Positions 17,242 to 26,536 of a DNA stretch of 64,000 nt are shown here, piece after piece (within the stretch, counting starts at the first letter, position 1; every line of letters begins with the position of its first letter). The position numbers and the translations under genes are program-made. Source of the DNA: Paenibacillus glacialis (GTDB lineage: Bacteria; Bacillota; Bacilli; Paenibacillales; Paenibacillaceae); assembly GCF_001637205.1 (NCBI RefSeq), contig NZ_LVJH01000027.1, positions 1 through 64,000 of the forward strand, in the 5' to 3' direction. Below the pieces are notes generated by a model. The model worked only from the letters and a program-made list of their open reading frames with translations. It ran no database searches and was not told the origin of the DNA.

Positions 17242-18111
17242 GTGAGCATCGTACTGAGTTGCGACAAATTAAACAAAAAATACGGTCGAACCTACGCATT
17301 ACGGGATCTGGATATGCGACTGGAGGAAAACGTTATTTACGGCTTGCTCGGGCGAAACGGCGCTGGCAAAACGTCCTTGCTTAACATAATAGCAGGCGGA
17401 ATCTTTGCGAACGACGGCACCATTGAGGTAAGAGGAAAAAAGCTGGGCAAAGGAGCATTTCCGGAAGATTGCTGTTTCGTACGGGAGAACAACAAACTAT
17501 TCGGAGGAGCGCGATTGATCGAGGTTTTGCAGTTCGCTGCGAATTTCCATCCTAATTGGGACTGGACGTTTGCTCATAAGCTGCTTCAAACGTTTCAGCT
17601 CGATCCAAACAAAAAAATCAAACAACTCTCAAAAGGTACGGAATCGCTCGTAGGAAATATCATCGGTCTGGCCAGCCGGGCGACGTTGACATTATTCGAC
17701 GAACCGGTGCTTGGACTTGATGTCTTGATGCGGGAAAGGTTTTACAAGGAACTGTTGGAGGATTACGCCAATCACCCCCGTACGATTTTACTTTCTACGC
17801 ATTTGATTGACGAAATCGCCCCAATCGCAGAGCGAGTTTATATCATTGATGAGGGGACACTCCTGCTTCATGACGAGATGAATCGAATACGCATGTCAGC
17901 TTATTTGATTCGTGGAAATTCGGATGCCGTGGCTTCGTTTACAGAAGGGAAGCGAGTATTACATACGGAATCCTACGGCCACGGGAAGCTTGCCGCCATT
18001 TTCGAAAAGTTGAACGATGGAGACAGGCTGCAGGCGCGCAAACTAGACATTACTATTGAAAATTTGACGCTTCAAAAGTTTTTCTCGTATTTGATCGAAG
18101 GAGGTCACTAA
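17242..18111 (+). CDS. ABC transporter ATP-binding protein, YtrB type
   Basis: This 289-aa ATPase has Walker A (GRNGAGKTS), Walker B (LFDEPVLGLD) and H-loop (LSTHLIDE). The signature is degenerate (LSKGTESLVGN instead of LSGGQ). A C-terminal segment of about 80 residues follows the ATPase core. GTG at 17242 is used after AAGAAGGAATGA. It probably pairs with the membrane protein that follows by 1 nt, under control of the GntR protein. Confidence 0.88.
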   Translation: MSIVLSCDKLNKKYGRTYALRDLDMRLEENVIYGLLGRNGAGKTSLLNIIAGGIFANDGTIEVRGKKLGKGAFPEDCCFVRENNKLFGGARLIEVLQFAANFHPNWDWTFAHKLLQTFQLDPNKKIKQLSKGTESLVGNIIGLASRATLTLFDEPVLGLDVLMRERFYKELLEDYANHPRTILLSTHLIDEIAPIAERVYIIDEGTLLLHDEMNRIRMSAYLIRGNSDAVASFTEGKRVLHTESYGHGKLAAIFEKLNDGDRLQARKLDITIENLTLQKFFSYLIEGGH

Positions 18112-18112
18112 A

Positions 18113-18790
18113 TTGGGTTCATTGGCCGTTCATTTAAAGGCGACCTATTTGCAATTGAAGATTTACATCTGGATGGTCATTATTTTCATCCTCCTTGGCA
18201 GGTTGGTGGAATTCATTGTTGGTCTCTTTACAGACAGCAGCCAAAACACAGTACTTTCGGATGGAAACCTGCTGCTTCTCATTTTGCTCATTATCGCAAT
18301 CGTACTTCCGCTTAGTTATTACAAACGCATCGTACATTTAGGTGCAAGCCGAAAACAATATTTTTGGGGGCTTCACTTCGTTTATGCCGTGTGGGCAGTG
18401 GCCATCGCTTTATTCAATTCTTTATGGCCTATGCTTGAAGTGAATGTGCTCCACAAGAACACCGTTAATCTTATTGAAACATTTCATTGGAATGAATTTG
18501 GCGTGGCAGGTTCTTTTCTCTACCAAACCATTTTTTATTTGATGGCGATGGCGCTCCTAAGCATGCTGATCTCCGGTTACTACCACCTTGTCGGTTGGCT
18601 GCTGTGGGCGCTGTTCATTGTGGCGATTCCGACCGGAACGGCGATTCCTTCGCTACGCGTTCATGTTGTTTCTTTTTTCGAAGCATTGTTATTCAACGGC
18701 TCACTGCTCGCGGGCGTCGGATTTAATCTCGTACTTTTCTTCGTTTTCATGGCCGGCGGTTGGTTTTTTACCAGGGGAAGAACACACTAA
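18113..18790 (+). CDS. ABC transporter membrane subunit
   Basis: This 225-aa protein has six predicted membrane helices, starting at VIIFILLGRLVEFIVGLF, and no other domain. TTG at 18113 is preceded by GAAGGAGG at 8 nt. Its place directly after the ATPase gene makes it the permease partner. The closest functional model is YtrC/D or similar antibiotic-response transporters; the substrate is unknown. Confidence 0.78.
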   Translation: MGSLAVHLKATYLQLKIYIWMVIIFILLGRLVEFIVGLFTDSSQNTVLSDGNLLLLILLIIAIVLPLSYYKRIVHLGASRKQYFWGLHFVYAVWAVAIALFNSLWPMLEVNVLHKNTVNLIETFHWNEFGVAGSFLYQTIFYLMAMALLSMLISGYYHLVGWLLWALFIVAIPTGTAIPSLRVHVVSFFEALLFNGSLLAGVGFNLVLFFVFMAGGWFFTRGRTH

Positions 18791-18802
18791 ATATACTCAA
18801 AT

Positions 18803-19603
18803 TTAAGAGTGGCTTCCTTTAAGTGTATTTTCTTCTAAGAGACGAGCATACGTTTTCGTGGTGTATTGAAACCCTTAGTCGGAATATAGAAGCGCTTCTG
18901 GTGCATCCAACTCCTTTACCGTGTCTAATACCAGTTGTAAATCATTGCGGTTGGATAGTTTCCAAGCTAGAACCTCATTATTAAAGAGATCCAAAATCAT
19001 GCCCAATTCGTACATAAGTAATATCCGTTACAAGTTTGGTTCTAGCTCTCGACGCAGTAAATTCACGATTAAGGATATTAGGAAAGATAACAGACACTTT
19101 ACGACCAAAAAAAGGCCGTAGTCGATGAATGGCTAAGATATGATCCTTTAGTTGGGAATCCTTTTCCCTACGTGCTTTACGCGAGTCAATGTTTGCTTTC
19201 CACTTATTGAACCCTGCCCTCGATACTTCAGCGATTTCGCATAACATGACAATAGAATAGTTATGTTTCATTTTTTCGATGGTCCTGTACTTGGTTTGCT
19301 TATCCAACTTTCCTCCCCGTGTAGATTCGGATTGAGCTTTTTTAGATATTCCACCTGTGCTTTTAGGTGCATATTTTCCTCTTCGATACTACTAAAATGT
19401 TTCTTACTCCAACGGCCGCGAAAGTCTTCAAATGTTTCACCTGCTTGAGACTTACGTACCCAGTTCACAATTTGTGCATCACTTTTAATGCCATATCGTT
19501 CCTTGATTTGAGCGATAGATTGTTCCTCCTTAACTCTCAACCGTACTACTTCTTTCTTTATTTCTTCAAAGTACTTTATAAACTTCTGTCCTTTTGTAGC
19601 CAT
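18803..19603 (-). pseudogene. IS3-family (IS150-like) transposase remnant
   Basis: OrfA is complete from 19603 with the helix-turn-helix (MATKGQKFIKYFEEIK...) and a coiled-coil end. OrfB begins with MKHNYSIVMLCEIAEVSRAG but then jumps, with a deletion, to EFTASRARTKLVTDITYVRIG, a further frameshift, and MILDLFNNEVLAWKLSNRND. A TAA falls in YSD*GFQYTTKTYARLLEEN, and the frame ends at GSHS. The last part with the DDE glutamate is missing. Right-end DNA with an ATAGGTCC/TTAGACAG-like pattern runs to about 19675. Confidence 0.88.
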
Positions 19604-19729
19604 AAAAAAAACCCTCCGGTCAACAGATTAGGTCCATAATATCATGAACTCTTTTTTCACTGTCTACCTAAGGGGATAATACCAAACACCCATCGGGATC
19701 TTAGTCTTTTTTTCTAATACATCAGAACA

Positions 19730-20290
19730 TTATTCTTTGATAACACCACACGCAATTCGATCCCCAGAATTACCTGATGGGTCCGTTACATAATCGTCGG
19801 CCTTCTCATGAATCACAAGGGCTGATCCACCGACCTTCAACAAAGAGTTAGGCTCATCTTTTTTAAGTGTGACCGTTTTACTTTCCAAATCAGCCATTAC
19901 CGTTCCATCGGCTTTGACTTCAATATTCAGCAGATCGCCAGCATGGAACCCTTTAGGATTGTTAAATCCATGTTGCTTCATGTCTGGATTCAAATGCGCT
20001 CCTGCAGTTTTAAAGTCAGGTGGCTCACATTTTCCCATTTCATGAAAATGAATCCCATGCGCACCTGGTGTAAGATTCTTTGCTTCAATATGTAACTGAA
20101 CTCCGTCAGCTTTTTGAGTTATTACAGCAGTACCTATCTCTGTTCCCTTTGTGTCAATCATTGTGGTCTTTACCTGTATCTCTTTCGAATCAGCGAATAC
20201 TTGTGGGATCACAAAAGCAGCCACTAATAATAGCAGACTAAGCATTCCAAGTCTGACCAATACAATATTTTTCTTCATTACGTTATTCAT
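19730..20290 (-). CDS. sodC: Cu/Zn superoxide dismutase, secreted
   Basis: This protein has a signal peptide (residues 1-33, ending VFADS) and a SodC domain. All metal ligands are present: copper H81, H83, H99 and H161, zinc H99, H107, H116 and D119, plus the disulfide pair C88 and C181 and R178. So unlike Bacillus subtilis YojM, as I recall it, this enzyme should be catalytically complete. The GGAGG precedes the first ATG by 1 nt, so a start at M5 (20278) is also possible. Confidence 0.88.
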   Translation of the reverse strand: MNNVMKKNIVLVRLGMLSLLLLVAAFVIPQVFADSKEIQVKTTMIDTKGTEIGTAVITQKADGVQLHIEAKNLTPGAHGIHFHEMGKCEPPDFKTAGAHLNPDMKQHGFNNPKGFHAGDLLNIEVKADGTVMADLESKTVTLKKDEPNSLLKVGGSALVIHEKADDYVTDPSGNSGDRIACGVIKE

Positions 20291-20518
20291 CCTCCTTTAT
20301 CTGGTTGGGTTTTCCTTATTAGGATTACCTTATTCCAGTAAAAGAAAACGTGCATCCTCACACAATAAATTCAAGTTAGACATTCACTTCCCAATTTCTT
20401 TTGAAAAAAACAGAAAAGTCGTCTCTATGATAAAGTATGTGACTCTGTTAATTAGGAAATGAATAGATCCATATCTTAACATTTCAAAAAATACTACCTA
20501 AAGAGGTGATATTTAAGA

Positions 20519-21226
20519 GTGCAAGAATATATGGAGATGATTGGAAGGACAATTCTGGCTTTTATAGCCTTATTGTTAATTTCAAGAATTTTAGGAAAAC
20601 AAACCATTTCAAATATGACTTTTCATGATTTCGCAACTGGAATTATGATGGGGGCGATCGCAGCAAATATGGCTTTTAATAGACAATTTCATACTTTGTA
20701 TTTTCTCATGTGTTTGGTTATCTTAACTCTCATTTCCTATGTTTCATCTGCGGTAGCTCTGAAGTTTCAGAGAACAAGACATTGGCTAGCAGGGGCACCG
20801 ACAGTAGTTATTGATAAAGGAAATATTCTTGAAGGGAACATGCGAAAACTACATTACACGATGGACTCCCTTAACCAATCTTTAAGAGAAAAGGAAGTAT
20901 TTAATCTAGATGAGGTAGACTATGCCATTTTAGAGACGAATGGACAGCTATCCGTAAAGAAGAAAGAGCCATTTCTGACCGTAACTAAACAAGATTTACA
21001 TATTACATCTGGTCATTCTATCCTCCCGATTGAATTAATAATGGATGGACAAATCATGCATAAAAATTTAAAGGAGAATAATATATCAGAGGAATGGCTG
21101 ATGCAACAAATAATAAATAAAGATAAAGCAATTCATGACATTTTCTATGCCGTAAAATCAACCACTGGGAATGTTATATTTGATTATTATCAAGACAAGT
21201 TGAGTAATCCCATCGATAAAGAATAA
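20519..21226 (+). CDS. DUF421 (YetF-type) membrane protein
   Basis: This 235-aa protein has three N-terminal membrane helices (TILAFIALLLISRILGKQTI onward) and a C-terminal cytoplasmic DUF421 domain (VVIDKGNILEGNMRKLHYTMD). Members are linked to spore germination and envelope functions but have no proven biochemical role. GTG at 20519 follows AAAGAGGTGAT at 9 nt. It stands alone with an upstream spacer of 228 nt shared with sodC. Confidence 0.85.
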   Translation: MQEYMEMIGRTILAFIALLLISRILGKQTISNMTFHDFATGIMMGAIAANMAFNRQFHTLYFLMCLVILTLISYVSSAVALKFQRTRHWLAGAPTVVIDKGNILEGNMRKLHYTMDSLNQSLREKEVFNLDEVDYAILETNGQLSVKKKEPFLTVTKQDLHITSGHSILPIELIMDGQIMHKNLKENNISEEWLMQQIINKDKAIHDIFYAVKSTTGNVIFDYYQDKLSNPIDKE

Positions 21227-21292
21227 AAAGTAATTCCTCAATTATGGAGAAATCACATCAGGCTTAGAATTAATACTTTGATAAAATGAATT

Positions 21293-21490
21293 TTGTTTCG
21301 TCGACCTCGAGTAAATATTTGTTATTTACTCTTTACCACCTATCATGTACCTCATGGGAATTGGTTCTTTAATCCAGATCTCGTATTGGAGAGAATCCAT
21401 GCCACGGATACACTTGAAGGTACCTTTCTCTTTTTTAATATCATCGTTATATTTTTGACAGTTTGGAATGTTTCAGCAGATCGTGATTAG
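21293..21490 (+). pseudogene. Tail of an unrecognised membrane protein
   Basis: The frame lacks an ATG and ribosome binding site, but the last ~45 residues read as protein (DLVLERIHATDTLEGTFLFF, then NIIVIFLTVWNVSADRD). It follows the DUF421 gene and may be a deletion remnant. The family is not recognised. Confidence 0.3.
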
Positions 21491-21640
21491 GTTATCTTGA
21501 TCCACCAAAAAAGTTTCATTTCTAGAGAAAAGATAATAACTTCCTCCATAAATGCCATTGCTGAGTCATATAAAGAATAATATCTTGGCTTAAGGATGTC
21601 ATCCACTTAGTATAAAATGTTAACTTATGAGTTCAAAAAA

Positions 21641-21680
21641 ATGGATAGAGCCGTCAGAAAACATCTGACTCTCTATCCAT
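21641..21680 (-). terminator. Terminator of the DUF4179 remnant
   Basis: ATGGATAGAG pairs with CTCTATCCAT and, inside, TCAGA with TCTGA. An A-run on the left gives a T-run on the minus strand. A closely similar hairpin at 40825-40867 lies after the intact paralogue. Confidence 0.75.
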
Positions 21681-21704
21681 TTACTTAATATAACAAGTTC
21701 ATCT

Positions 21705-22437
21705 CTAATTAAGTTCCACTTCCATGTCCCTGCTCGAATCATAATAGCTGTAACTTCCCGGATTAAGCTCCAACTTTCCGTCCATAGCAACGTTTTTGTA
21801 ACGATCCAGATTTACTCTCGTTGATACCATTCCCTTAAACATGCTTTCCGGATACACTCTTTCGCCGTTAATACGCATCAAGGTTTGACCTACGCTCTTG
21901 AACCCTGGAGAGAGTCTGACTCTGATTCCACGATCAAGTCTTTACCGTCTGTATAGTAAGTAAAATGGACATTATAATCCTCCACTGTTAGCTGAGTTGA
22001 CTGCTTCTTCTCAACCGGTTGGCTCAACGTGATCCAGTTCTTGGACGGATCGTATTTTCTAACAAAAGCATCTTTCAAGATAAGCTTGATCGGAACTTGA
22101 GACCAGTCTTTGTACCATTCCGGTGACTGGAACAGGTACATATGTTGATAATTTTTCGGGTCAACGCCCTTTAAGTAGTAATCACCTTTAATCTCTTTGT
22201 CACCTACAACTAGCCGTACCGTGTTATAACTGACTTCTCCTTCTTTAGGAAATTCCAGTGATTCGTCTTTTGGTATATTAACATCAATTTCCAGTGGCGT
22301 AATAACGAGTTTTTCCAACGGGATTCCGGTCTTTTGTTGGAACTCAGCGCTCGTTTGCAGTTTACGTGAATAGATCGCTTCGCTTGCCTTTTTACCATCT
22401 ACTTTAAAATCAAAATTCCAATTTGTATAATATCTTC
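21705..22437 (-). pseudogene. Broken DUF4179-type anti-sigma paralogue
   Basis: The frame from about 22437 (WNFDFKVDGKKASEAIYSRK) continues through KLVITPLEIDVNIPKDE and YHLF-like strands to a frameshift near 21900, where it resumes as PGFKSVGQTLMRINGERVYP and ends at TAG 21705. The N-terminal half with the transmembrane helix is missing. The fold is like the C-terminal half of DUF4179/DUF5643 anti-sigma proteins. No sigma factor lies upstream. Confidence 0.72.
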
Positions 22438-22487
22438 GCCTTTTTGGTAAACTACAGCATGTTGTACAAACTAAAGGAGGTGTCTAC

Positions 22488-22655
22488 ATGAGCAACTCAA
22501 GAAACAATCAACCTTCTAAAGCAGAAGTGCAAACAACAAAATTAAACAAATTACCTCTTGCGGGTAAATTTGACACGGAATTCTCTGCAGAAGAAGCAGC
22601 TGAGGTGTTTGAAGAACATCCGTCCGCTGAGAACAGATCACAGAATCAAGAATAA
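22488..22655 (+). CDS. Small hydrophilic protein, 55 aa
   Basis: A very strong site (AAAGGAGGTG, 5 nt before ATG) begins MSNSRNNQPSKAEVQTTKLN. The C-terminal part (FDTEFSAEEAAEVFEEHPSA) is acidic. There is no membrane segment. A perfect hairpin terminator follows at 22736. These features favour a real gene of unknown role; the composition recalls small acid-soluble or regulatory proteins without matching a family I know. Confidence 0.7.
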   Translation: MSNSRNNQPSKAEVQTTKLNKLPLAGKFDTEFSAEEAAEVFEEHPSAENRSQNQE

Positions 22656-22735
22656 CGAAAGAACATCCATAACACATATCCTACGATCATTGAACTGGTA
22701 TACCAATCTTTGATCACCTTAAGGATAAATTGAAC

Positions 22736-22773
22736 AATAATAGACCTTTTGGCTTCTCAGAAGGTCTATTATT
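22736..22773 (+). terminator. Terminator after the 55-aa gene
   Basis: Arms AATAATAGACCTT and AAGGTCTATTATT (13 bp) with a 12-nt loop, then TTATTTTATT on the plus strand. Confidence 0.75.
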
Positions 22774-22856
22774 TATTTTATTATTGAAAACGATCTTATA
22801 TCTTCTGTTATATCAAGTGTTGTCATTCCATCAGATAATATAAATGCTATCTTCAT
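22773..22856 (-). pseudogene. N-terminal remnant of a DJ-1/PfpI-family gene
   Basis: ATG at 22856, preceded by TTAGG, starts MKIAFILSDGMTTLDITE, which is the first strand of DJ-1/PfpI proteins with their 'DGMTTLD' pattern. The frame stops after 27 residues at 22773, so only the very start is left. The rest of the 22857-23058 spacer holds no ORF. Confidence 0.4.
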
Positions 22857-23058
22857 AAACCTAACACCTGCCTTTGTATATTCTATAAAAAACAAAAAAG
22901 CACTTGATCATAGATCAAATACTTTGCCCAGGTATACGGATTTTTATCTATGTACTCCCTTATAGTTTTTGATGTTTACGCCAGTCACACATAGTATTTC
23001 GTTATATATACTTACACATGGTAATTCCAATATTTTCAATACATTCTTCATGCTGATG

Positions 23059-24096
23059 TCACAGAATTCGAACTGAATACTGATGCATTGCGCCTGGAAG
23101 CCCTTTGAATGTCAGAATACCATCGCTAATTAAAGTCCACATCCTGTACTCAATAAATTGGTCCCCGACAAGCTGCTGTAAATTTTCGAATACTTTGGCC
23201 ACAACACTACCTGCCTTGACGAACCCATCACTGTTCTCTTCCTCTTTAAGTTTAGTAATCGCGCTTAAGATGATATTATCCAGTTCATCCTCTTCCCGGC
23301 CCTTGATCTCTCCGTCCTGCCATAAGCGCAACATATGCCCCTGACTCGAAATCTCTAACCATTCCGATTCATAGCACCGCCTCCGGTCAGCGTCCAAAGG
23401 CATAACACCATTGCATCTTTTGACAATCTCTTTATAAATATCTTGTTCAATTAAACCCTGCGCATAGGGCGTCAATTCCTCTTTCGTGTACGTCGGGATT
23501 TCCATGGAGACTTCCGATACATTCACAACGCTGACAGGCTGCTTCCGTTCCTTCAAAAGATACAATGCAAAACGTAAGCCAGTCTGATCATGGGAATTGT
23601 CACCGCACCAAATGGTAACAGACTTATGTTCAGGAATACTCGCTATCGTTTCTATCATGCTCCCTATTTGTTGCTCTTGGTTAATAAAGCGATCGAATTT
23701 ATAAACAGTAAACCGTTCCATTAGCCAATGCATCCTGCGCTGCTGTCCTTCCGCCTTATCTAAATGCATAATGGGTCCGATGGAAAACAGGTCGTTAAAC
23801 GCCAGAACTTTATTCTCTTCGCGTCTACCTAGTTCGCTAAGGGTTACTTTCAAGGAACCTGCATCGGACAGACCGAACACAAGATGGACAGTACTCTGAA
23901 GTTCTTCAACTTCTACGCGGCGTTTGCGTGCTTCTTCTAGATGGTCGTCCCACAACTTCATTATTCCGTCTGCAAGCATCCTCTCCTCCCCTTTTTCTTG
24001 GGAGGCAGTAAGTGCCGTCATATTCAAAACATCATTAAGAACCGCCCTTATTTCCCATTCCTGAAACTCTCTCAGTTGCTTTAGGAATTTATCCAA
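23059..24096 (-). CDS. DUF1835/DUF3658 protein
   Basis: This 345-aa soluble protein has the DUF1835 region (VHLVFGLSDAGSLKVTLSEL, then VLAFNDLFSIGPIMHL) followed by DUF3658 (LSWERLAR-like segment ERCDGVMPLD). TTG at 24096 has GAAGGAGGAGGA directly upstream. The family has no known activity and often occurs singly. The C-terminal end WTLISDGILTFKGLPGAMHQ is typical. It stands between the PfpI remnant and arsB with no operon link. Confidence 0.8.
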   Translation of the reverse strand: MDKFLKQLREFQEWEIRAVLNDVLNMTALTASQEKGEERMLADGIMKLWDDHLEEARKRRVEVEELQSTVHLVFGLSDAGSLKVTLSELGRREENKVLAFNDLFSIGPIMHLDKAEGQQRRMHWLMERFTVYKFDRFINQEQQIGSMIETIASIPEHKSVTIWCGDNSHDQTGLRFALYLLKERKQPVSVVNVSEVSMEIPTYTKEELTPYAQGLIEQDIYKEIVKRCNGVMPLDADRRRCYESEWLEISSQGHMLRLWQDGEIKGREEDELDNIILSAITKLKEEENSDGFVKAGSVVAKVFENLQQLVGDQFIEYRMWTLISDGILTFKGLPGAMHQYSVRIL

Positions 24097-24169
24097 TATT
24101 CCTCCTCCTTCTGTAAGAAAATTTAAAATTAATTTATTCAACTCTCCTGCATGAGTTAGGCCTTATGAA

Positions 24170-25465
24170 TTATATTATTATCAACCATAAATATAGGCCC
24201 AAGAGTGTGATAAACAACGTTGGAATAGTCAATATTATTCCAGTCTTAAAGTACACTCCCCATGGGATCTTTATCCCTTTGGTTGATAGAACATGGAGCC
24301 ACAACAGCGTGGCCAGCGAACCAATTGGAGTAATCTTCGGACCTAGATCAGATCCAATGATATTCGCATAGATCAAAGCTTCCTTGATAACGCCAGTCGT
24401 ATTCGTAGCATCTATGGCCAGTGCATCAATCAACACCGTTGGCATGTTGTTCATGATAGATGAAATAAACGCAGCTATAAAGCCCATAGACATCGTGGCT
24501 ATGAATAGCCCTTGATCGGCGGCCCCCTGAATCACACTACCCAACAGATCAGTAAGTCCAGCATTGCGTAGCCCATACACCACGACATACATCCCGATGG
24601 AGAAGAACACAATCGCCCATGGAGCTCCTTTAATTACTTCTTTCGTTGGTACGAACGGACTTCTTCTCGCCATCAATAAGAATAGGATCGCAATAACTCC
24701 AGCTACAACCGATACAGGAATATTCAATAAACTACTTGCGAAATATCCGACTAAGAGTACGGCGAGAACGATCCATGATAGCTTGAACATCTTCTTGTCT
24801 TTGATAGCATCAGCTGGATTTCGTAGCTGGGTTGCATCGAACTTTCTCGGAATGCTTTTTCTAAAGAAGAAGTAAAGCACCAAGATGCTAGCTACCAACG
24901 AGAAGAGTGTCGGTACGATCATGCGACCTGCGTATTCCATAAATGTTATGCCAAAGAAATCTGCTGAAACAATATTAACTAAATTACTAACTACTAGTGG
25001 CAATGAGGTTGTATCCGCGATAAATCCACTTGCAATTATGAAAGGGAATACTTTTTTCTCATCAAAATTCAGTGCTCTAACCATCGCAAGTACAATCGGA
25101 GTCAATATTAAGGCTGCACCATCATTTGCGAAGAATGCAGCAACGATCGCTCCAAGTATGGTGACATATATGAACATCCGAATCCCATTACCTCGAGCAG
25201 CTCGTGCCATATGTAATGCAGCCCATTCGAAGAATCCGATTTTGTCCAAAATCAATGAAATCAGAATAATCGCGATAAAAGCTAAAGTAGCATTCCATAC
25301 AATTAGGGTTACATCCAGAACATCACTGAAACTTACTACACCTGCGAGTAATGCCAATATAGCTCCGCCACATGCAGACCATCCAATCGATAAATTTCTA
25401 GGCTGCCAGATGACAAAAACTAATGTTATTACAAATATAATGATTGCTAATATTACAGAACTCAC
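24170..25465 (-). CDS. arsB: Arsenite efflux pump ArsB
   Basis: This 431-aa ion transporter-family protein has about 12 membrane helices and the ArsB pattern [19 protein letters not shown] and [16 protein letters not shown]. It exports arsenite and antimonite. GTG at 25465 has GGAGG 8 nt upstream; the ATG further out runs through the site itself. It is the second gene of the arsR-arsB operon, 54 nt after arsR. Confidence 0.92.
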   Translation of the reverse strand: MSSVILAIIIFVITLVFVIWQPRNLSIGWSACGGAILALLAGVVSFSDVLDVTLIVWNATLAFIAIILISLILDKIGFFEWAALHMARAARGNGIRMFIYVTILGAIVAAFFANDGAALILTPIVLAMVRALNFDEKKVFPFIIASGFIADTTSLPLVVSNLVNIVSADFFGITFMEYAGRMIVPTLFSLVASILVLYFFFRKSIPRKFDATQLRNPADAIKDKKMFKLSWIVLAVLLVGYFASSLLNIPVSVVAGVIAILFLLMARRSPFVPTKEVIKGAPWAIVFFSIGMYVVVYGLRNAGLTDLLGSVIQGAADQGLFIATMSMGFIAAFISSIMNNMPTVLIDALAIDATNTTGVIKEALIYANIIGSDLGPKITPIGSLATLLWLHVLSTKGIKIPWGVYFKTGIILTIPTLFITLLGLYLWLIII

Positions 25466-25519
25466 TACCCAAACCTCCATTATTGTGTGAATCATTTAAG
25501 TTAATTTCACTACTTTACT

Positions 25520-25846
25520 TTACTCACATACGACGTTAATCTGTGTTTTGTTCAATTGAGATAATATTGTCTTTGAATCAGGCATTTGATCAAGAACAGC
25601 TTGAATGTAGGCTTTGTCTTCAATATGAAGTGAATAGAACACCCATTGTCCTCGTTTATTCTCTTTCACTATACCCTGTGCCTTCAATTTCTTTAGATGC
25701 TGGCTAATCGCAGGTTGTGAAATATCAAAGATTTCAACGAACTCACAGACACACCATTCACGTTCTTTCAAAAGTGACAGCATAGCGAGACGTGTTTTGT
25801 CGCCTAGAAGCTTCAAGTTGTCTGCAATATTAGATAGTTCCTCCAC
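25520..25846 (-). CDS. arsR: Arsenic-responsive repressor ArsR
   Basis: This 108-aa winged helix protein has the sensor pair C-V-C (EWCVCEFVEIF) at the end of a helix and the recognition helix ISQPAISQHLKKLKAQGI. The GTG at 25846 after GGAGGAGAGGTT was chosen, since the longer frame runs through a GAAGTT triple repeat. Arsenite binding to the cysteines releases it from the operator at 25881-25902. It heads arsR-arsB. Confidence 0.93.
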   Translation of the reverse strand: MEELSNIADNLKLLGDKTRLAMLSLLKEREWCVCEFVEIFDISQPAISQHLKKLKAQGIVKENKRGQWVFYSLHIEDKAYIQAVLDQMPDSKTILSQLNKTQINVVCE

Positions 25847-25880
25847 AACCTCTCCTCCTTCAACTTCAACTTCAACTTCA

Positions 25881-25902
25881 TATATAAGCATATGCTTATA
25901 TA
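25881..25902. promoter_or_regulatory. ArsR operator
   Basis: A perfect 22-bp palindrome with half-sites TATATAAGCAT and ATGCTTATATA lies 34 nt upstream of the arsR start, next to the ribosome binding site. It has the length and base character of ArsR/SmtB operators. The divergent MarR gene starts 91 nt away, so both directions may be controlled. Confidence 0.82.
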
Positions 25903-25992
25903 CTATCTCTACAACTGTATTTGTACAAGAACTAAATAATTACTTGCAAAGTGCAAATACACACGGTAAACTGAGTCCTGAGGTGATACCAA

Positions 25993-26442
25993 ATGGAAAA
26001 TACACGAGAGTTATTTCAGATCATGACCCGTCGGTTTGGGTTACTTAACAAAAATTGTTGTAGTGTCGGTGGTTGTGATATCTCACTCACCCAGAGTCAT
26101 TTGTTATATGAAATCGATGTTCAGCACAACCCTTCCATGCAGCAGATCGCAGAAACACTAGGAACGGATATTACAACTTTTAGTCGGCAAATACAATCCC
26201 TCATTAAGATGAATTTAGTAAGAAAAATGCCAGATCCCACAGACCGAAGAGTCTTTACCCTCTCTCTAACAACGGAAGGAAAAATGATTGCTACCATGAT
26301 CGATCAACAAATGAACGATTATCTGGAAGAAGTCTTTTCCTTCATGACAGAATTTGAGAAAGAATCCGTACTACGTTCGGTTCAAATATTGAATGAAGCT
26401 ATGGGGAAATCAAGTCGATGTTGTGCACCTGTTAAAGGGTGA
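25993..26442 (+). CDS. MarR-type regulator, cysteine-rich
   Basis: This 149-aa MarR winged helix protein has DNA-binding residues NPSMQQIAETLGTDITTFSR and wing DPTDRRVFTLSLT. Uncommonly it carries C22, C23 and C28 (NCCSVGGC) near the N-terminus and C143 and C144 (RCCAP) near the C-terminus. These could bind arsenite or other soft metals. AGTCCTGAGGTGATACC precedes the ATG. It lies 94 nt ahead of arsM on the same strand, so it probably regulates arsM. Confidence 0.85.
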   Translation: MENTRELFQIMTRRFGLLNKNCCSVGGCDISLTQSHLLYEIDVQHNPSMQQIAETLGTDITTFSRQIQSLIKMNLVRKMPDPTDRRVFTLSLTTEGKMIATMIDQQMNDYLEEVFSFMTEFEKESVLRSVQILNEAMGKSSRCCAPVKG

Positions 26443-26536
26443 TCCCCTTTATTATATATTTGCATTATACAACTATTAAATCTCGAGTAAATAGCACAGT
26501 TGCTTTCTATTTAACCATTACAAGGAGTGTTTATTT

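Noticed and set aside
22857..23058. Spacer after the PfpI remnant.
   Set aside because: No frame with start and site; a TTGATC/GATCAA palindrome near 22912 is short and has no clear partner gene.
25846..25891. Longer arsR frame with a repeated Glu-Val stretch (three GAAGTT units).
   Set aside because: The GTG at 25846 has a good ribosome binding site and matches the family length; the repeat lies in the leader and overlaps the operator region.
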